Assembly: GCA_012269545.1 (NCBI GenBank)
Contig: JAAXKB010000017.1
Location: 45,366 to 109,365, forward strand
Length of the DNA stretch: 64,000 nt
Source of the DNA: Gammaproteobacteria bacterium
GTDB lineage: Bacteria; Pseudomonadota; Gammaproteobacteria; Pseudomonadales; Azotimanducaceae
Direction: 5' to 3'
The first letter of the stretch is position 1. Each line of letters opens with the position of its first letter. The notes beneath the pieces are model-generated. The model did no database searches, was not told the origin of the DNA, and saw only the letters and a program-made list of their open reading frames with translations. A program made the position numbers and the translations under genes. Shown piece by piece: positions 50,319 through 60,346 of the stretch.

Positions 50319-51237
50319 TCACATCGACGCTTTGGACTGCTGGTGCCAAGGTATCCGCCGATGGCGGTGAGATGATTAAAACATGCCCCACTTTGAGCAA
50401 GGCGGCGGACGGCGCGATGCTGGCCTGAAGATAAGGTGATGATTCGGTGCTCTCTACACTCGACACCAGGCCAACCGGATATCCAACGGGAAATCGTCCG
50501 CCCAAACCCGATGTCTCAATCAGGTCGCCCTGTCGTAAATCCGTAGAAACCGGCAAGTCTTCGACGACCAAGCGATCGGAGGAACCGATTCCGCCAACAA
50601 TCATTCGCACACCTGTGCGATTGATACGGGCTGGAGTCGCATGGTTGCGATCTGAAACCAATAACGCCCAACTCGTGTTCGCAGATACGTCGGTAATTTG
50701 ACCAAGCAGACCGCTAGCGTCGACCACTGCATACCCTACCGCTATGCCATCGGCCGTTCCTTTATCGAGGATCACGGCTGCACGCTGAGGATCTGGTGGC
50801 ACGCCGATGATCTCTGCAATCGTCGCCTGACCGGGCAATTGAACTTTGGAGCCCAACAATTGCCTTAGTCGCGTATTTTCAGCCTGCAAAAAGCGCAAGC
50901 GCAATAGCTCTTCTTTCATTCCCAACAATTGCGCGTTGAGTTGATCGCGCTGTTGCAACAACGACTGTCTGTCAGAGGTGATATCCGAAACGGAGCTGGC
51001 AAGGGCGTAAGGCGTTTGAGCCAAAAAATAGACGGGGCCAGTCAGGAGGAGCATGCTCTGACGCACGCCCTTCAAACCGCTCGCTACACTGCGGTCTGTA
51101 CCCGTAGGCAGAAGCAAAGGACTGTTCTGCGATGCTTTCTCGCTGCCGCCCCCGGCCCAAATCAGGCCTAGAGATATCACGAGCAACGCGATCAGCAGGT
51201 TTCCTGCTCCCGGTCGTTTGGCAAAAAGCGTTTTAAT
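50302..51237 (-). CDS. mreC: Rod shape-determining protein MreC, probable ATT start
   Basis: MreC is a bitopic protein whose periplasmic part organises elongation-phase peptidoglycan synthesis. The chain has one membrane segment, a coiled coil (SLLQQRDQLNAQLLGMKEELLRLRFLQAENTRL) and two beta domains. The first ATG/GTG/TTG in frame is a TTG at 51186, which would cut through the membrane helix. Extending 17 codons reaches an ATT at 51235-51237 that gives (M)KTLFAKRPG, closely resembling the usual MreC start MKPLFxRGP, and it has GGAGGG four bases upstream. With it the protein has 311 residues. No ATG, GTG or TTG lies between it and the upstream stop. Confidence 0.9.
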   Translation of the reverse strand: MKTLFAKRPGAGNLLIALLVISLGLIWAGGGSEKASQNSPLLLPTGTDRSVASGLKGVRQSMLLLTGPVYFLAQTPYALASSVSDITSDRQSLLQQRDQLNAQLLGMKEELLRLRFLQAENTRLRQLLGSKVQLPGQATIAEIIGVPPDPQRAAVILDKGTADGIAVGYAVVDASGLLGQITDVSANTSWALLVSDRNHATPARINRTGVRMIVGGIGSSDRLVVEDLPVSTDLRQGDLIETSGLGGRFPVGYPVGLVSSVESTESSPYLQASIAPSAALLKVGHVLIISPPSADTLAPAVQSVDVNEGES

Positions 51238-51241
51238 TCTA

Positions 51242-51247
51242 CCCTCC
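51242..51247 (-). promoter_or_regulatory. Ribosome binding site of mreC (GGAGGG) before the ATT codon
   Basis: Reading leftward the bases are GGAGGG, then TAGA, then ATT AAA ACG. The site is nearly a perfect anti-Shine-Dalgarno match and is placed to serve only the ATT. The TTG at 51186 lies 56 bases further on and has no comparable site. This decides the start of mreC. Confidence 0.7.
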
Positions 51248-51295
51248 GACGATTGCGATTTTTGTCGCGTTAGCGATCACGGGCGTGTCAAAGCT

Positions 51296-52426
<1,131 letters not shown>

Positions 52427-52543
52427 TCACGAGCTGACCGTCGATCGAAGACTGCTTTATGCGCCGAATGCCACGTTCGATAACAGCAATCTTTGAACAA
52501 CCGGTTTACAATCCCATCTTTCACTCGGAGTCTGGTTCCCGGC

Positions 52544-52843
52544 ATGTCACAAGAGATTTCTGACGACGCGATCGATGTCGCCCATTTGGCAGGGTTGGCC
52601 CGGCTTGCCCTGGACAATAGTGCCCGATCTCAAGTAGGCGAAGATCTGCAATCCATCATGGCCATGATTGACGCCATGCAAGCCATCGATACGGAAGGCG
52701 TTGAACCCTTGTCTCATCCGCTTGATGCCTCTGCACGCCTTCGCGCCGATGTCGTTACTGAGTCACCCGATCCCGAGCATTTCCAGCAAAACGCACCCAG
52801 CACAGGTGACCACTACTACCTCGTCCCTCGCGTCGTTGAATAA
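52544..52843 (+). CDS. gatC: Asp/Glu-tRNA amidotransferase subunit C
   Basis: GatC wraps around GatA and stabilises the GatCAB complex that converts misacylated Asp-tRNA(Asn) and/or Glu-tRNA(Gln). From the ATG at 52544 the product has 99 residues with the family patterns VAHLAGLARLAL and VEPLSHPLD, and the end HYYLVPRVVE. The frame is open to 52493 but the family start is at MSQEISDD. gatA follows after 14 bases. Confidence 0.95.
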   Translation: MSQEISDDAIDVAHLAGLARLALDNSARSQVGEDLQSIMAMIDAMQAIDTEGVEPLSHPLDASARLRADVVTESPDPEHFQQNAPSTGDHYYLVPRVVE

Positions 52844-52857
52844 GGCCTGGCTAACCG

Positions 52858-54318
52858 ATGATTGAATTTTCTTCGTTACGCGATATGAGTGCCGGTTTAG
52901 CGAACCGTGACTTCTCGAGTGTTGAACTGACTCAAGATCACTTGACTCGTATTCAAACAGCCGATTCGGACATTAACAGCTTTGTTACCGTCAATCCCGA
53001 GCTCGCCTTGGCTCAAGCCGCGCGGGCGGATCAGCGGCGAGCGGCTGGCGATCAACAGCCGACGGTGGGGCTGCCATTCGCCCACAAAGACATTTTCTGC
53101 ACCGACGGAGTCTTAACCACCGCCGGCTCCAAGATGCTGAGCAAATTCATAGCCCCTTACGATGCAACCGTGGTCGCGAAAATGGCAGAAGCTGGCATGG
53201 TTAGCATTGGCAAAACCAACATGGACGAGTTTGCTATGGGCTCGTCAAACGAAACCAGTTTCTTCGGCCCAGTCAGTAACCCTTGGGACTTTGATTGTGT
53301 GCCTGGCGGTTCATCCGGCGGCTCAGCGGCAGCAGTAGCCGCAGGTCTCGTTGCCGGCGCAACCGGCACCGACACTGGAGGGTCCATCCGGCAACCGGCA
53401 GCCCTTTGCGGCATCACCGGGCTTAAACCAACCTATGGGAGAATCTCCCGTTACGGCATGATTGCTTTTGCCTCCAGCCTTGATCAGGCAGGACCCATGG
53501 CCCGCGACGCCGAAGATGCCGCCCTAATGCTCAGCGTCATGGCCGGCTTCGATCCGAAGGACTCCACAAGTGCACAACGCGACGACTCATGGCTAGCTGA
53601 GTTGGTAGTCAACGGCATCCCCGAACTTGATCGTCCACTGACCATTGGATTACCGGAAGAGTATTTCCGAGCCGGCGAACACATGGGCGCACTGGAGGCG
53701 GCCAAAGCTGAATTACAAAGGCTCGGCCACGTTTTCAAATCGCTATCGCTGCCGCACACCGAGTCTGCCATTCCAGTTTATTATGTATTGGCATCCGCCG
53801 AGGCCTCGACAAACCTTTCTCGATACGATGGGGTGCGTTACGGACACCGCTGCGACAATCCTCAATCCCTTCAGGATCTCTACGAGCGGTCCAGGGAGGA
53901 AGGTTTTGGACAGGAAGTAAAACGACGCATTCTGACGGGGACCTATACGTTATCGGTTGGCTACTTTGACGCTTACTACGTAAAGGCTCAGAAGATTCGC
54001 CGGCTGATCGCTCAAGACTTTGACAAAGCCTTCGCGGAGGTAGACTTGGTACTGGCGCCCACCGCGCCAACACCCGCATTCAAGAAGAACCAGCTAACCG
54101 ACGATCCGGTGGCAATGTATCAACAAGATTTATTCACAGTACCTACCAGTTTGGCTGGACTACCCGCGATGTCGATACCATGCGGTTTCTCCCAGGGTTT
54201 GCCCATGGGAATGCAGCTTATCGCCCCCGCCTTTCGCGAGGACCTCCCGTTGATGTTAGCGGCACAATTCCAGCGACTCACCGACTGGCATAAGCGTCGC
54301 CCCGGAGAAGCATCATGA
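52858..54318 (+). CDS. gatA: Asp/Glu-tRNA amidotransferase subunit A
   Basis: GatA is the glutaminase subunit that releases ammonia for transamidation. The 486-residue amidase-signature protein keeps the catalytic triad K77 (AHKDIFC), S152 (GGSSGGS) and S176 (TGGSIRQP). The hallmark [14 protein letters not shown] follows. The stop overlaps the gatB ATG (ATGA). Presence of gatCAB suggests that Asn-tRNA and/or Gln-tRNA is made by the indirect route; the synthetase genes are not in the window. Confidence 0.98.
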   Translation: MIEFSSLRDMSAGLANRDFSSVELTQDHLTRIQTADSDINSFVTVNPELALAQAARADQRRAAGDQQPTVGLPFAHKDIFCTDGVLTTAGSKMLSKFIAPYDATVVAKMAEAGMVSIGKTNMDEFAMGSSNETSFFGPVSNPWDFDCVPGGSSGGSAAAVAAGLVAGATGTDTGGSIRQPAALCGITGLKPTYGRISRYGMIAFASSLDQAGPMARDAEDAALMLSVMAGFDPKDSTSAQRDDSWLAELVVNGIPELDRPLTIGLPEEYFRAGEHMGALEAAKAELQRLGHVFKSLSLPHTESAIPVYYVLASAEASTNLSRYDGVRYGHRCDNPQSLQDLYERSREEGFGQEVKRRILTGTYTLSVGYFDAYYVKAQKIRRLIAQDFDKAFAEVDLVLAPTAPTPAFKKNQLTDDPVAMYQQDLFTVPTSLAGLPAMSIPCGFSQGLPMGMQLIAPAFREDLPLMLAAQFQRLTDWHKRRPGEAS

Positions 54319-55748
54319 GTTGGGAAGCCGTTATTGGCCTGGAAATACATGTTCAGCTTGCCACGGACAGTAAGATTTTTTCGGGCGCAAGCACTGCATA
54401 CGGCGCAGCCCCAAACGCCCAGGCCTGCAATGTGGATCTCGGGCTGCCCGGCGTGCTGCCGGTGTTGAATGAACGCGCGGTCGAAATGGCGGTACGTTTT
54501 GGCTTGGCCATTGGTGCTCAGATCAACCGCCACTCGATCTTCGATCGAAAAAATTACTTTTATGCCGACTTACCGAAGGGCTACCAAATCAGCCAGTTTG
54601 AAACTCCCATCGTGGGCGAAGGGTCCATCACCATTACGCCAGCGACGGGCAAACCACGCACGGTTGGTATTACCCGGGCGCACTTGGAAGAAGATGCCGG
54701 CAAGTCGATCCATGATCTATTCCCTGGCCAAACTGCCGTGGACCTTAACCGCACGGGCACGCCGCTACTGGAGGTCGTGTCCGAGCCAGATATGCGAACC
54801 GCGCAGGAGGCGTCCGCGTACTTTCGGCAAATGCATACCTTGGTGCGCTACATTGGGATCTGCGACGGCAACTTGGCGGAAGGCAGTATGCGCTGTGATG
54901 CCAATGTGTCCGTACGGCCTCTTGGGCAGGAGGCCTTCGGCGAACGCACCGAGATTAAAAACATCAACTCTTTCCGATTTGTTGAGCAAGCCATCGAGCA
55001 TGAGATTGCCCGGCAAATCGACGTACTGGAATCTGGCGGCCGCATTGAGCGCGAAACTCGACTGTACGATCCAGATAGAGACGAAACGCGCTCAATGCGG
55101 AGCAAAGAACTGAGCAACGACTATCGCTATTTCCCAGATCCGGATTTGATGCCACTGACGATTAGCGACGATTTCATAGAGCGTATTCGCCTGACCTTAC
55201 CGGAACTGCCGGAAGCACGATGCGCTCGCTACGTCGAAGAACTGGGTTTGTCCGTCGGCGATGCCAACGCGATTAGCAGTGACATCGAACGTGCTGTCTA
55301 TTTCGACGCAGCCGTAACCGCTCAAGCAAGCGCCAAACAGTGTGCAAACTGGATCATGGGCGAACTGTCGGCTTACCAGAAGAAGCACGATGTTTCCCTC
55401 GCGGAATGCCCGGTTACACCGATATTGCTGGCCCAACTCATCGCGCGGATTGACGACGGCACCCTGTCATCGAAAACCGCTAAAACCCTCTTTGATGCGC
55501 TGTGGGAAGCTGGCGCAGACGCCGATGTAGATGAACTGATCAAAACCCTGAACTTGGCTCAGATGAGCGACGATGGCGCGCTGACGGAGATCATCGACGA
55601 TCTGATTGCAGCCAACCCAAAGCAGTTTGATGAGTTGCGCGGCGGCAAAGACAAGATGCTGGGATTCTTTGTGGGCCAAGTCATGAAGGCCACCCAAGGC
55701 AAAGCCAATCCCCAACAGGTCAATGAAATCATCCGCGCCAAGCTTTAA
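54315..55748 (+). CDS. gatB: Asp/Glu-tRNA amidotransferase subunit B
   Basis: GatB activates the misacylated tRNA with ATP and binds tRNA through its tail domain. The 477-residue protein shows [13 protein letters not shown] at the start, [18 protein letters not shown], the region [13 protein letters not shown] with metal-binding residues and the C-terminal YqeY-like tail ([12 protein letters not shown]). It ends the gatCAB operon and faces the CBS protein gene 71 bases away, without a clear terminator between. Confidence 0.98.
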   Translation: MSWEAVIGLEIHVQLATDSKIFSGASTAYGAAPNAQACNVDLGLPGVLPVLNERAVEMAVRFGLAIGAQINRHSIFDRKNYFYADLPKGYQISQFETPIVGEGSITITPATGKPRTVGITRAHLEEDAGKSIHDLFPGQTAVDLNRTGTPLLEVVSEPDMRTAQEASAYFRQMHTLVRYIGICDGNLAEGSMRCDANVSVRPLGQEAFGERTEIKNINSFRFVEQAIEHEIARQIDVLESGGRIERETRLYDPDRDETRSMRSKELSNDYRYFPDPDLMPLTISDDFIERIRLTLPELPEARCARYVEELGLSVGDANAISSDIERAVYFDAAVTAQASAKQCANWIMGELSAYQKKHDVSLAECPVTPILLAQLIARIDDGTLSSKTAKTLFDALWEAGADADVDELIKTLNLAQMSDDGALTEIIDDLIAANPKQFDELRGGKDKMLGFFVGQVMKATQGKANPQQVNEIIRAKL

Positions 55749-55819
55749 CCCTGCTGCGCCTGCCATACGGTGAGATTATGGAGAGCACGCTGCTGACATG
55801 GGTTGCCGTCGATATGCCG

Positions 55820-56218
55820 TCAGCCAGAAAAAAATTGCATGGCAGCCCGCAGTACGTCGCGGCGAGAAATTTGCCCCACTAACACACCGTCCTGCAGCAC
55901 CGGATAGCGTCGACGATGATTCCTGACAAACCGCTGAGCCAGATTCAAAATATCCATGTCGGGTTCAACATGCTCGACTGCGACCTGCATGAAATCTGAC
56001 ACGATACCCACGTTTTCGTTGTAATAGCTGTCTTGCACAACGATCTCCATGAGATCCACTTCTGACAGAACACCCACCAAATCGCCATCTTCGTCAAGGA
56101 CAGAGGCGCCTGATATACCCTCCTTCAATAAAATCGACATGGCGTCCATCACGCTATCGCTGGGCGCGAACGTAACGACATCCGCAGACATGTAGTCACG
56201 CACTTTTAATGACTTCAT
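55820..56218 (-). CDS. CBS-domain pair protein
   Basis: The product consists almost entirely of two CBS domains, which usually sense adenine nucleotides. From the ATG at 56218 (MKSLKVRDYM) it has 132 residues; GGGGG lies 8 bases upstream. The open frame extends to 56374 but that part looks like random sequence. The first CBS is about residues 8-60 (VVTFAPSDSVMDAMSILLKEG and VLDEDGDLVGVLSEVDL), the second about 75-130 (YPVLQDGVLVGQISRRDVLRA). Similar stand-alone proteins are common in marine gammaproteobacteria. The role is unknown. It is divergent from the zinc-ribbon/thiolase pair. Confidence 0.85.
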   Translation of the reverse strand: MKSLKVRDYMSADVVTFAPSDSVMDAMSILLKEGISGASVLDEDGDLVGVLSEVDLMEIVVQDSYYNENVGIVSDFMQVAVEHVEPDMDILNLAQRFVRNHRRRYPVLQDGVLVGQISRRDVLRAAMQFFSG

Positions 56219-56337
56219 CAATCTGCCCCCAATGCGGTTTTTCAATTCATTCAAACCACTCTGACCATACGAGGAACGGCCCCTTCCAAGTGGAAATTTT
56301 GTACCCAACCACTCGATAATGTGACGTGTATCTCGCT

Positions 56338-56361
56338 CTATCGTCATCTGATGGTCGATAG
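56338..56361. promoter_or_regulatory. Near-palindrome between the CBS and DUF35 genes, candidate operator
   Basis: CTATCG (56338-56343) is mirrored by CGATAG (56356-56361), and inside it CAT (56345-56347) is mirrored by ATG (56351-56353), with a one-base asymmetry between arms. The dyad lies in the 213-base gap between divergent genes, about 70 bases before the DUF35 start codon, as expected for a TetR-type or similar operator. No regulator gene is adjacent, so this stays a candidate. Confidence 0.35.
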
Positions 56362-56431
56362 TATGATCAGACAAGCCTCAGCAGCCGCCTGTTGCAGAGA
56401 GCGCCTGTTTTTTGATTTTTTAAGGGGAGCC

Positions 56432-56848
56432 ATGAGCGATCAGCCATTACCAGCAGTGCCGTATTTGAAAGTTCAAAAAGATGGGAGTCCCTATCTGGAA
56501 GGGATGAAATGCGGACAATGCGGCAGCACGTTTTTGGGTGAACGTAATGTTTGCTCTAAGTGCGGTGCCAGAGATCAAATGAGCCCGGTTACCTTGCCCA
56601 ACAGCGGCAAGCTCTATTCGTATTCCATCGTCTACCGGTCATTCCCTGGCATCGAGGTGCCCTACATCAGTGCCATCGTTGACCTGGATGACGGCACAGC
56701 CATTAAGGGCAACCTAATCAACGTTGAACCGGATCCTGAAAACATAACGTTCGACATGCCGGTGGAAGTTGTCTTTGACGATGCCTTGGGCCGCAAGGAC
56801 GCGGATGGCAACAGTTATATATCTTACTTTTTTCAACCCAAAACCTAG
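56432..56848 (+). CDS. Zinc-ribbon/OB-fold protein (DUF35 family), thiolase partner
   Basis: The 138-residue protein has a rubredoxin-like zinc ribbon (CGQCGS and CSKCGA, about residues 26-47) followed by an OB-fold (LYSYSIVYRSFPGIEVPYISAIVDLDDGTAIKGNLINVEP). Such DUF35 proteins act as acyl-CoA-binding partners of thiolases and HMG-CoA synthases, or of steroid-side-chain hydratases. The thiolase gene begins 46 bases downstream, so a complex is likely. The ATG at 56432 has AAGGGGAG just upstream; an open frame from 56321 is not used. The substrate is unknown. Confidence 0.9.
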   Translation: MSDQPLPAVPYLKVQKDGSPYLEGMKCGQCGSTFLGERNVCSKCGARDQMSPVTLPNSGKLYSYSIVYRSFPGIEVPYISAIVDLDDGTAIKGNLINVEPDPENITFDMPVEVVFDDALGRKDADGNSYISYFFQPKT

Positions 56849-56894
56849 TGTCTAGGCACGGGTTTTACACATCAGAACATAACGGAGAACGACT

Positions 56895-58040
56895 ATGACC
56901 GACGCATATATCGTAGGAGTCGACATGATCAAATTCGGGCGATTCCCGGATAAGACCGTGCCGCAAATCGGCGCTCAAGCTGCACTTATGGCTTTGGACG
57001 ACTGTGGTCTAAGCATCCAGCACATGCAGGCCTTGTACTGCGGGAATCTCGGCCAAGCCTCTGGCATGGTAGGTCAGCGGCTGCTGCAAGAAATTGGTCA
57101 GACCGGCATGCCTGTGGTCAATGTTGCTAACGCATGCGCCACAGGAGCAACGGCATTTCGCGAGGCCTGGGCCTCCGTCAAAGCGGGCCTCTATGACGTC
57201 GTATTAGCAGTGGGCGTCGAGCAAATGGGAAAAGGCTTGTTAGGCGGCGCAGGCGCTAAAACCGGCATCGCGAAAGAGGGACTGCTCGGCTCTGGCACCA
57301 TGCCTGCGGTCTTCGCCGAAGCAGGTATGGAACACGCCCGGCACTATGGCACCACATTTGAGCAGTTCGCCAAGGTCTCGGTTAAAAACCATCACCACTC
57401 CACGCTAAACCCCAAGGCCATGTATCAGATCGAAACGCCTCTCGAAGAAGTCATGAACGCGGAAATGATTTCTTATCCAAACACCAAGTTGATGTGCTCG
57501 GTCAACGTGGACGGGTCGGCGGCAGCAGTTATTTGTTCCGAGAAAAAAGCACGCGAATTGGGCCTGATGGATCGTGCGATCAAAGTGCGCGCTTCGGTGC
57601 TGGCATCTGACCCATGGCAGGAACGCGATTTGGTGATGCCCGATGTGAACTCCTGCACCCAAAAGGCAGCGAAGGAGGCGTATGAAATGGCTGGACTCGG
57701 GCCGGAAGATATCGACCTGATCGAATTGCACGACTGCTTCGCAACCGCCGAGATTCTGCATTACGGCAATCTGGGCATCTGCAAGCAAGAGGATGCTGGG
57801 CGCATGATCGATGACGGCGAAGTAGCCCTTGGCGGTCGAATACCTGTTAACGTATCTGGTGGGCTGCTCTCCAAGGGGCACCCCTTAGGCGCCACTGGCA
57901 TTGCGAACATTTACGAAGTGAGCACCCATCTGCGTAACGAGGCGGGATCGCGTCAAGTGGAGGGTGCCAAAATTGGTTTGACTCATGTGATCGGCTTGGG
58001 CAGTGCTTGTGCGATTCACGTTCTAGAGCGCGCCTCGTAG
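56895..58040 (+). CDS. Thiolase family protein (SCP-x/acetyl-CoA acetyltransferase-like)
   Basis: Thiolases cleave or form carbon-carbon bonds of acyl-CoA. The 381-residue protein has the nucleophile C81 (NACATGA), an H-D-C-F motif (LIELHDCFA), the histidine H329 in GHPLGATG and a second cysteine C372 near the end (GSACAIH), so it looks catalytically complete. The pattern is nearer to SCP-x-like thiolases than to FadA. Together with the preceding DUF35 protein it probably forms an acyl-CoA enzyme complex. A strong terminator follows 24 bases after the stop. Substrate chain length cannot be told. Confidence 0.9.
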   Translation: MTDAYIVGVDMIKFGRFPDKTVPQIGAQAALMALDDCGLSIQHMQALYCGNLGQASGMVGQRLLQEIGQTGMPVVNVANACATGATAFREAWASVKAGLYDVVLAVGVEQMGKGLLGGAGAKTGIAKEGLLGSGTMPAVFAEAGMEHARHYGTTFEQFAKVSVKNHHHSTLNPKAMYQIETPLEEVMNAEMISYPNTKLMCSVNVDGSAAAVICSEKKARELGLMDRAIKVRASVLASDPWQERDLVMPDVNSCTQKAAKEAYEMAGLGPEDIDLIELHDCFATAEILHYGNLGICKQEDAGRMIDDGEVALGGRIPVNVSGGLLSKGHPLGATGIANIYEVSTHLRNEAGSRQVEGAKIGLTHVIGLGSACAIHVLERAS

Positions 58041-58063
58041 TCGAGCTCACCGGAACGAAAAGC

Positions 58064-58096
58064 GTAAAAACGCCAGGCAAGCGCCTGGCGTTTTTA
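58064..58096 (+). terminator. Rho-independent terminator after the thiolase gene
   Basis: CGCCAGGC (58071-58078), loop AAGC and GCCTGGCG (58083-58090) form a perfect eight-base-pair stem followed by TTTTT (58091-58095). A run of A precedes the stem, so it could also work on the other strand, but no minus-strand gene ends there. It separates the DUF35-thiolase unit from the phosphoesterase gene. Confidence 0.9.
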
Positions 58097-58127
58097 TTGG
58101 TAAGGCCCTCCGCTTCGAGAGAAATCT

Positions 58128-58610
58128 ATGCGAATCGGCATCGTCAGCGATACCCACAACAACCTCAAAAATGTGCGCAAGATCGTCGCGCTTTTTAACG
58201 ACCATGCGGTGGAGCGGGTGATACACACCGGGGATATCAGCCAGGCGAAAACCCTAAACGTGTTCGCCGACTTGGACGCTCCACTCTTCGGTGTCTTCGG
58301 CAATAACGATCAAGAGCGCGAAGCTCTAGAAAAGGCTATCGAACAGCACGGCTTTACCTTCCAAGATCCTCCCCTGCATTTGGATTGGGCAGAAAAGACC
58401 ATCATCGTGGTCCATGACCCATTAGAATTTGAAGGCCACTTAACCGATCAGGATCTCGCCTTGCACGGGCATACGCATCGTTACCGCCTCGAACAAAATG
58501 GCGTTCAGACGATTTTCAACCCGGGGGAATGTGCCGGCATGATGGCCGGCAGAAACGCGATTGGAGTGGTCGATCTCAGCACCATGGAATGTCAGGTGCT
58601 GAATTTCTAA
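58128..58610 (+). CDS. YfcE/MJ0936-type metallophosphoesterase
   Basis: The 160-residue protein belongs to the small calcineurin-like phosphodiesterases. The metal motifs are all visible in order: SDTHNN, HTGD, GNND, the histidine in VVHDP and HGHTHR, then NPGECAG. It starts at an ATG 38 bases after the terminator stem. Family members have phosphodiesterase activity in vitro on model substrates, but physiological roles are unknown. It is convergent with the DUF1499 gene, whose stop lies 6 bases away. Confidence 0.9.
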   Translation: MRIGIVSDTHNNLKNVRKIVALFNDHAVERVIHTGDISQAKTLNVFADLDAPLFGVFGNNDQEREALEKAIEQHGFTFQDPPLHLDWAEKTIIVVHDPLEFEGHLTDQDLALHGHTHRYRLEQNGVQTIFNPGECAGMMAGRNAIGVVDLSTMECQVLNF

Positions 58611-58616
58611 CGGCGG

Positions 58617-59369
58617 CTAGGAGTCGCGCAGCTCCTGCAAGATGGATCCAATGCGTTTTGCATTTACACCCAGATCTGACTGCCCGACCCGAGAAACACT
58701 GCGCACATCCACGATACTGCCTCCGTCGTTCCCGGCAGAACGAACGCGCACCACAACATCGTCCTTGAAGCCAAACCAAAACGTGGTGTCCGTCGCTTCA
58801 ACAATGCCTTTCTCTGTGGATATGCTGATCACCTCCAGCCCCAAGTCCTCAAGGACCATCGTTGCTGAGTTAAGCATGTTCGCAGTGCTGATCGGAGAAT
58901 TTAGCGTAGTCACCCAAGGATAGGCCGCTTGCTGCTGCTCCGCCAATACAGCAGCGTCATAGGCCAACGGGTTTGCGCCTTCCGCCTCGCGTATTGCAAC
59001 AATGGCATCGAAACTGGGTGGATCCATCGTATCGGTTGATATGTTGTGGATCCTCGGCACGGAAGAAACGGCATTCATCTGCATGCCAAACTGGCCTAAA
59101 AGGACCGCGCAAATCAGTAACCCAATAAGAATGTTGGAGCGTTCACTTCGCAGGCCCTTACGCAAGCAAACCGCATAGCCGATGACGCCTAAGAAGAATA
59201 CGGCCGCTGCAAGCATCACGCCGCCACTGGCAATGGTGAAGCCGCCGGTATAGCTCCACATACCCATGCGAGTCCCAAAACCGGCCATCACCATCAACAC
59301 TGCGCTGACAATCGCACCGATTAAGAGCGCTTGCGCCCACCAACGGGGTTTTTCTATTTCGTTTTCCAT
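58617..59369 (-). CDS. DUF1499 membrane protein
   Basis: The protein has three hydrophobic segments in its first half (AQALLIGAIVSAVLMVMAG, VMLAAAVFFLGVIGYAVCL, ILIGLLICAVLLG) and a C-terminal DUF1499 domain with the patterns VPRIHNISTD, TFWFGFKDDVVVRVR and SRVGQSDLGVNAKRI. I start at the ATG at 59369, which has AAGG a few bases upstream, giving 250 residues. The function of DUF1499 is not known. It lies downstream of the SDR gene by 42 bases, so the two may be co-transcribed. Confidence 0.82.
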   Translation of the reverse strand: MENEIEKPRWWAQALLIGAIVSAVLMVMAGFGTRMGMWSYTGGFTIASGGVMLAAAVFFLGVIGYAVCLRKGLRSERSNILIGLLICAVLLGQFGMQMNAVSSVPRIHNISTDTMDPPSFDAIVAIREAEGANPLAYDAAVLAEQQQAAYPWVTTLNSPISTANMLNSATMVLEDLGLEVISISTEKGIVEATDTTFWFGFKDDVVVRVRSAGNDGGSIVDVRSVSRVGQSDLGVNAKRIGSILQELRDS

Positions 59370-59411
59370 TACCTTGCTCGTTATCAATTCAGTGTATTTC
59401 GGGCCGCTAAA

Positions 59412-60200
59412 CTACCCGATCGTCGCGCCACCATCGACAACAATATTTTGGCCGGTGGTGAATGAACCAGCAGCGGATGCCAGATAGACTGCGGCACCAG
59501 CAATTTCCCGCGGCTCGCCAATGCGCTTCAACGGGTCTCCTGCCGTACGCTCTTTGAGGATATCAGGATTTTCCCACAGCGCCCGGGCGAAATCTGTACG
59601 CACCAAACCCGGCGAAATGGCATTCACGCGAACATTGTGCTGGCCGTTCTCCACCGCCAAATTCCTCACCAGCTGAAGATCAGCCGCCTTAGATATGCAG
59701 TATGCCCCCAGCACAGGACTGCCGCGCAAACCACCAATACTCGAGACGATAATGATCGAGCCATCTTTACGCTCAATCATCTCCGGTAACACCATGTTTA
59801 CCAGCCAGTGATTAGATTTGACGTTAATGCCTAAAATCTTGTCCATGGCATCGTCCGGCAGTTCCTGCATGGACCCGTAGAACGGATTTACCGCGGCATT
59901 GCACACCAGAATATCGATCTGTCCAAGACGCGCACGGGTCTCGTCCACCAGATGTTGAAGTGCCTCGCGCTGCCCCACATGAGCCGGAATGACGATGGCT
60001 TCGCCGGTTTCGTTGCCCGCCGCTTTCGCTTCAGCATTAATACTGTCGGCAACCACTTGGCACGCATCGGCTTTGCGACTGCTGATCACAACTTTGGCAC
60101 CCTGGCGCGCCATTTCTTCGGCGATAGCTCGCCCTATTCCCTTACTTGAACCTGTGATTAATGCGACCTTGTTCGTTAAGTCAAAAAGATTGCTCGACAT
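59412..60200 (-). CDS. Short-chain dehydrogenase/reductase (classical SDR)
   Basis: The 262-residue protein is a classical SDR: nucleotide motif TGSSKGIG (residues 16-23), NAAV (about 101-104), catalytic serine at about 154, and Y167-x-x-x-K171 in AYCISK. S39/R42 after the second strand (ISSRKADA) suggests NADP(H) preference. The end GQNIVVDGGATIG is typical. With a thiolase and DUF35 protein nearby it may act on acyl-CoA or hydroxy-compounds, but this is inference from location only. Confidence 0.92.
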   Translation of the reverse strand: MSSNLFDLTNKVALITGSSKGIGRAIAEEMARQGAKVVISSRKADACQVVADSINAEAKAAGNETGEAIVIPAHVGQREALQHLVDETRARLGQIDILVCNAAVNPFYGSMQELPDDAMDKILGINVKSNHWLVNMVLPEMIERKDGSIIIVSSIGGLRGSPVLGAYCISKAADLQLVRNLAVENGQHNVRVNAISPGLVRTDFARALWENPDILKERTAGDPLKRIGEPREIAGAAVYLASAAGSFTTGQNIVVDGGATIG

Positions 60201-60256
60201 AAGTGATTTCTCTATGGATAGATGTTGTCCTCAGCGCAGCTAACGCCCCTAGGACG

Positions 60257-60285
60257 CTGAATTTACCCTGCTTTACCGGTATAGT
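60257..60285 (+). promoter_or_regulatory. Possible promoter of the glycyl-tRNA synthetase gene
   Basis: CTGAAT (60257-60262) and TATAGT (60280-60285) are separated by 17 bases. The -10 is good, the -35 is poor. The predicted start near 60292 would give a 55-base leader before the GTG at 60347. This fits the shorter protein start and not the open frame that extends to 60203. Confidence 0.4.
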
Positions 60286-60346
60286 CGCGTCCCGTGGAGC
60301 GAGGATCGCTTCGCAATCCAACAGATCTATTTGTTCAGGAAAATTC

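Noticed and set aside
55749..55819. Possible bidirectional terminator between gatB and the CBS gene
   Set aside because: Only a long-loop GCTGAC/GTCAGC pairing is seen, with no stable stem next to a T-run.
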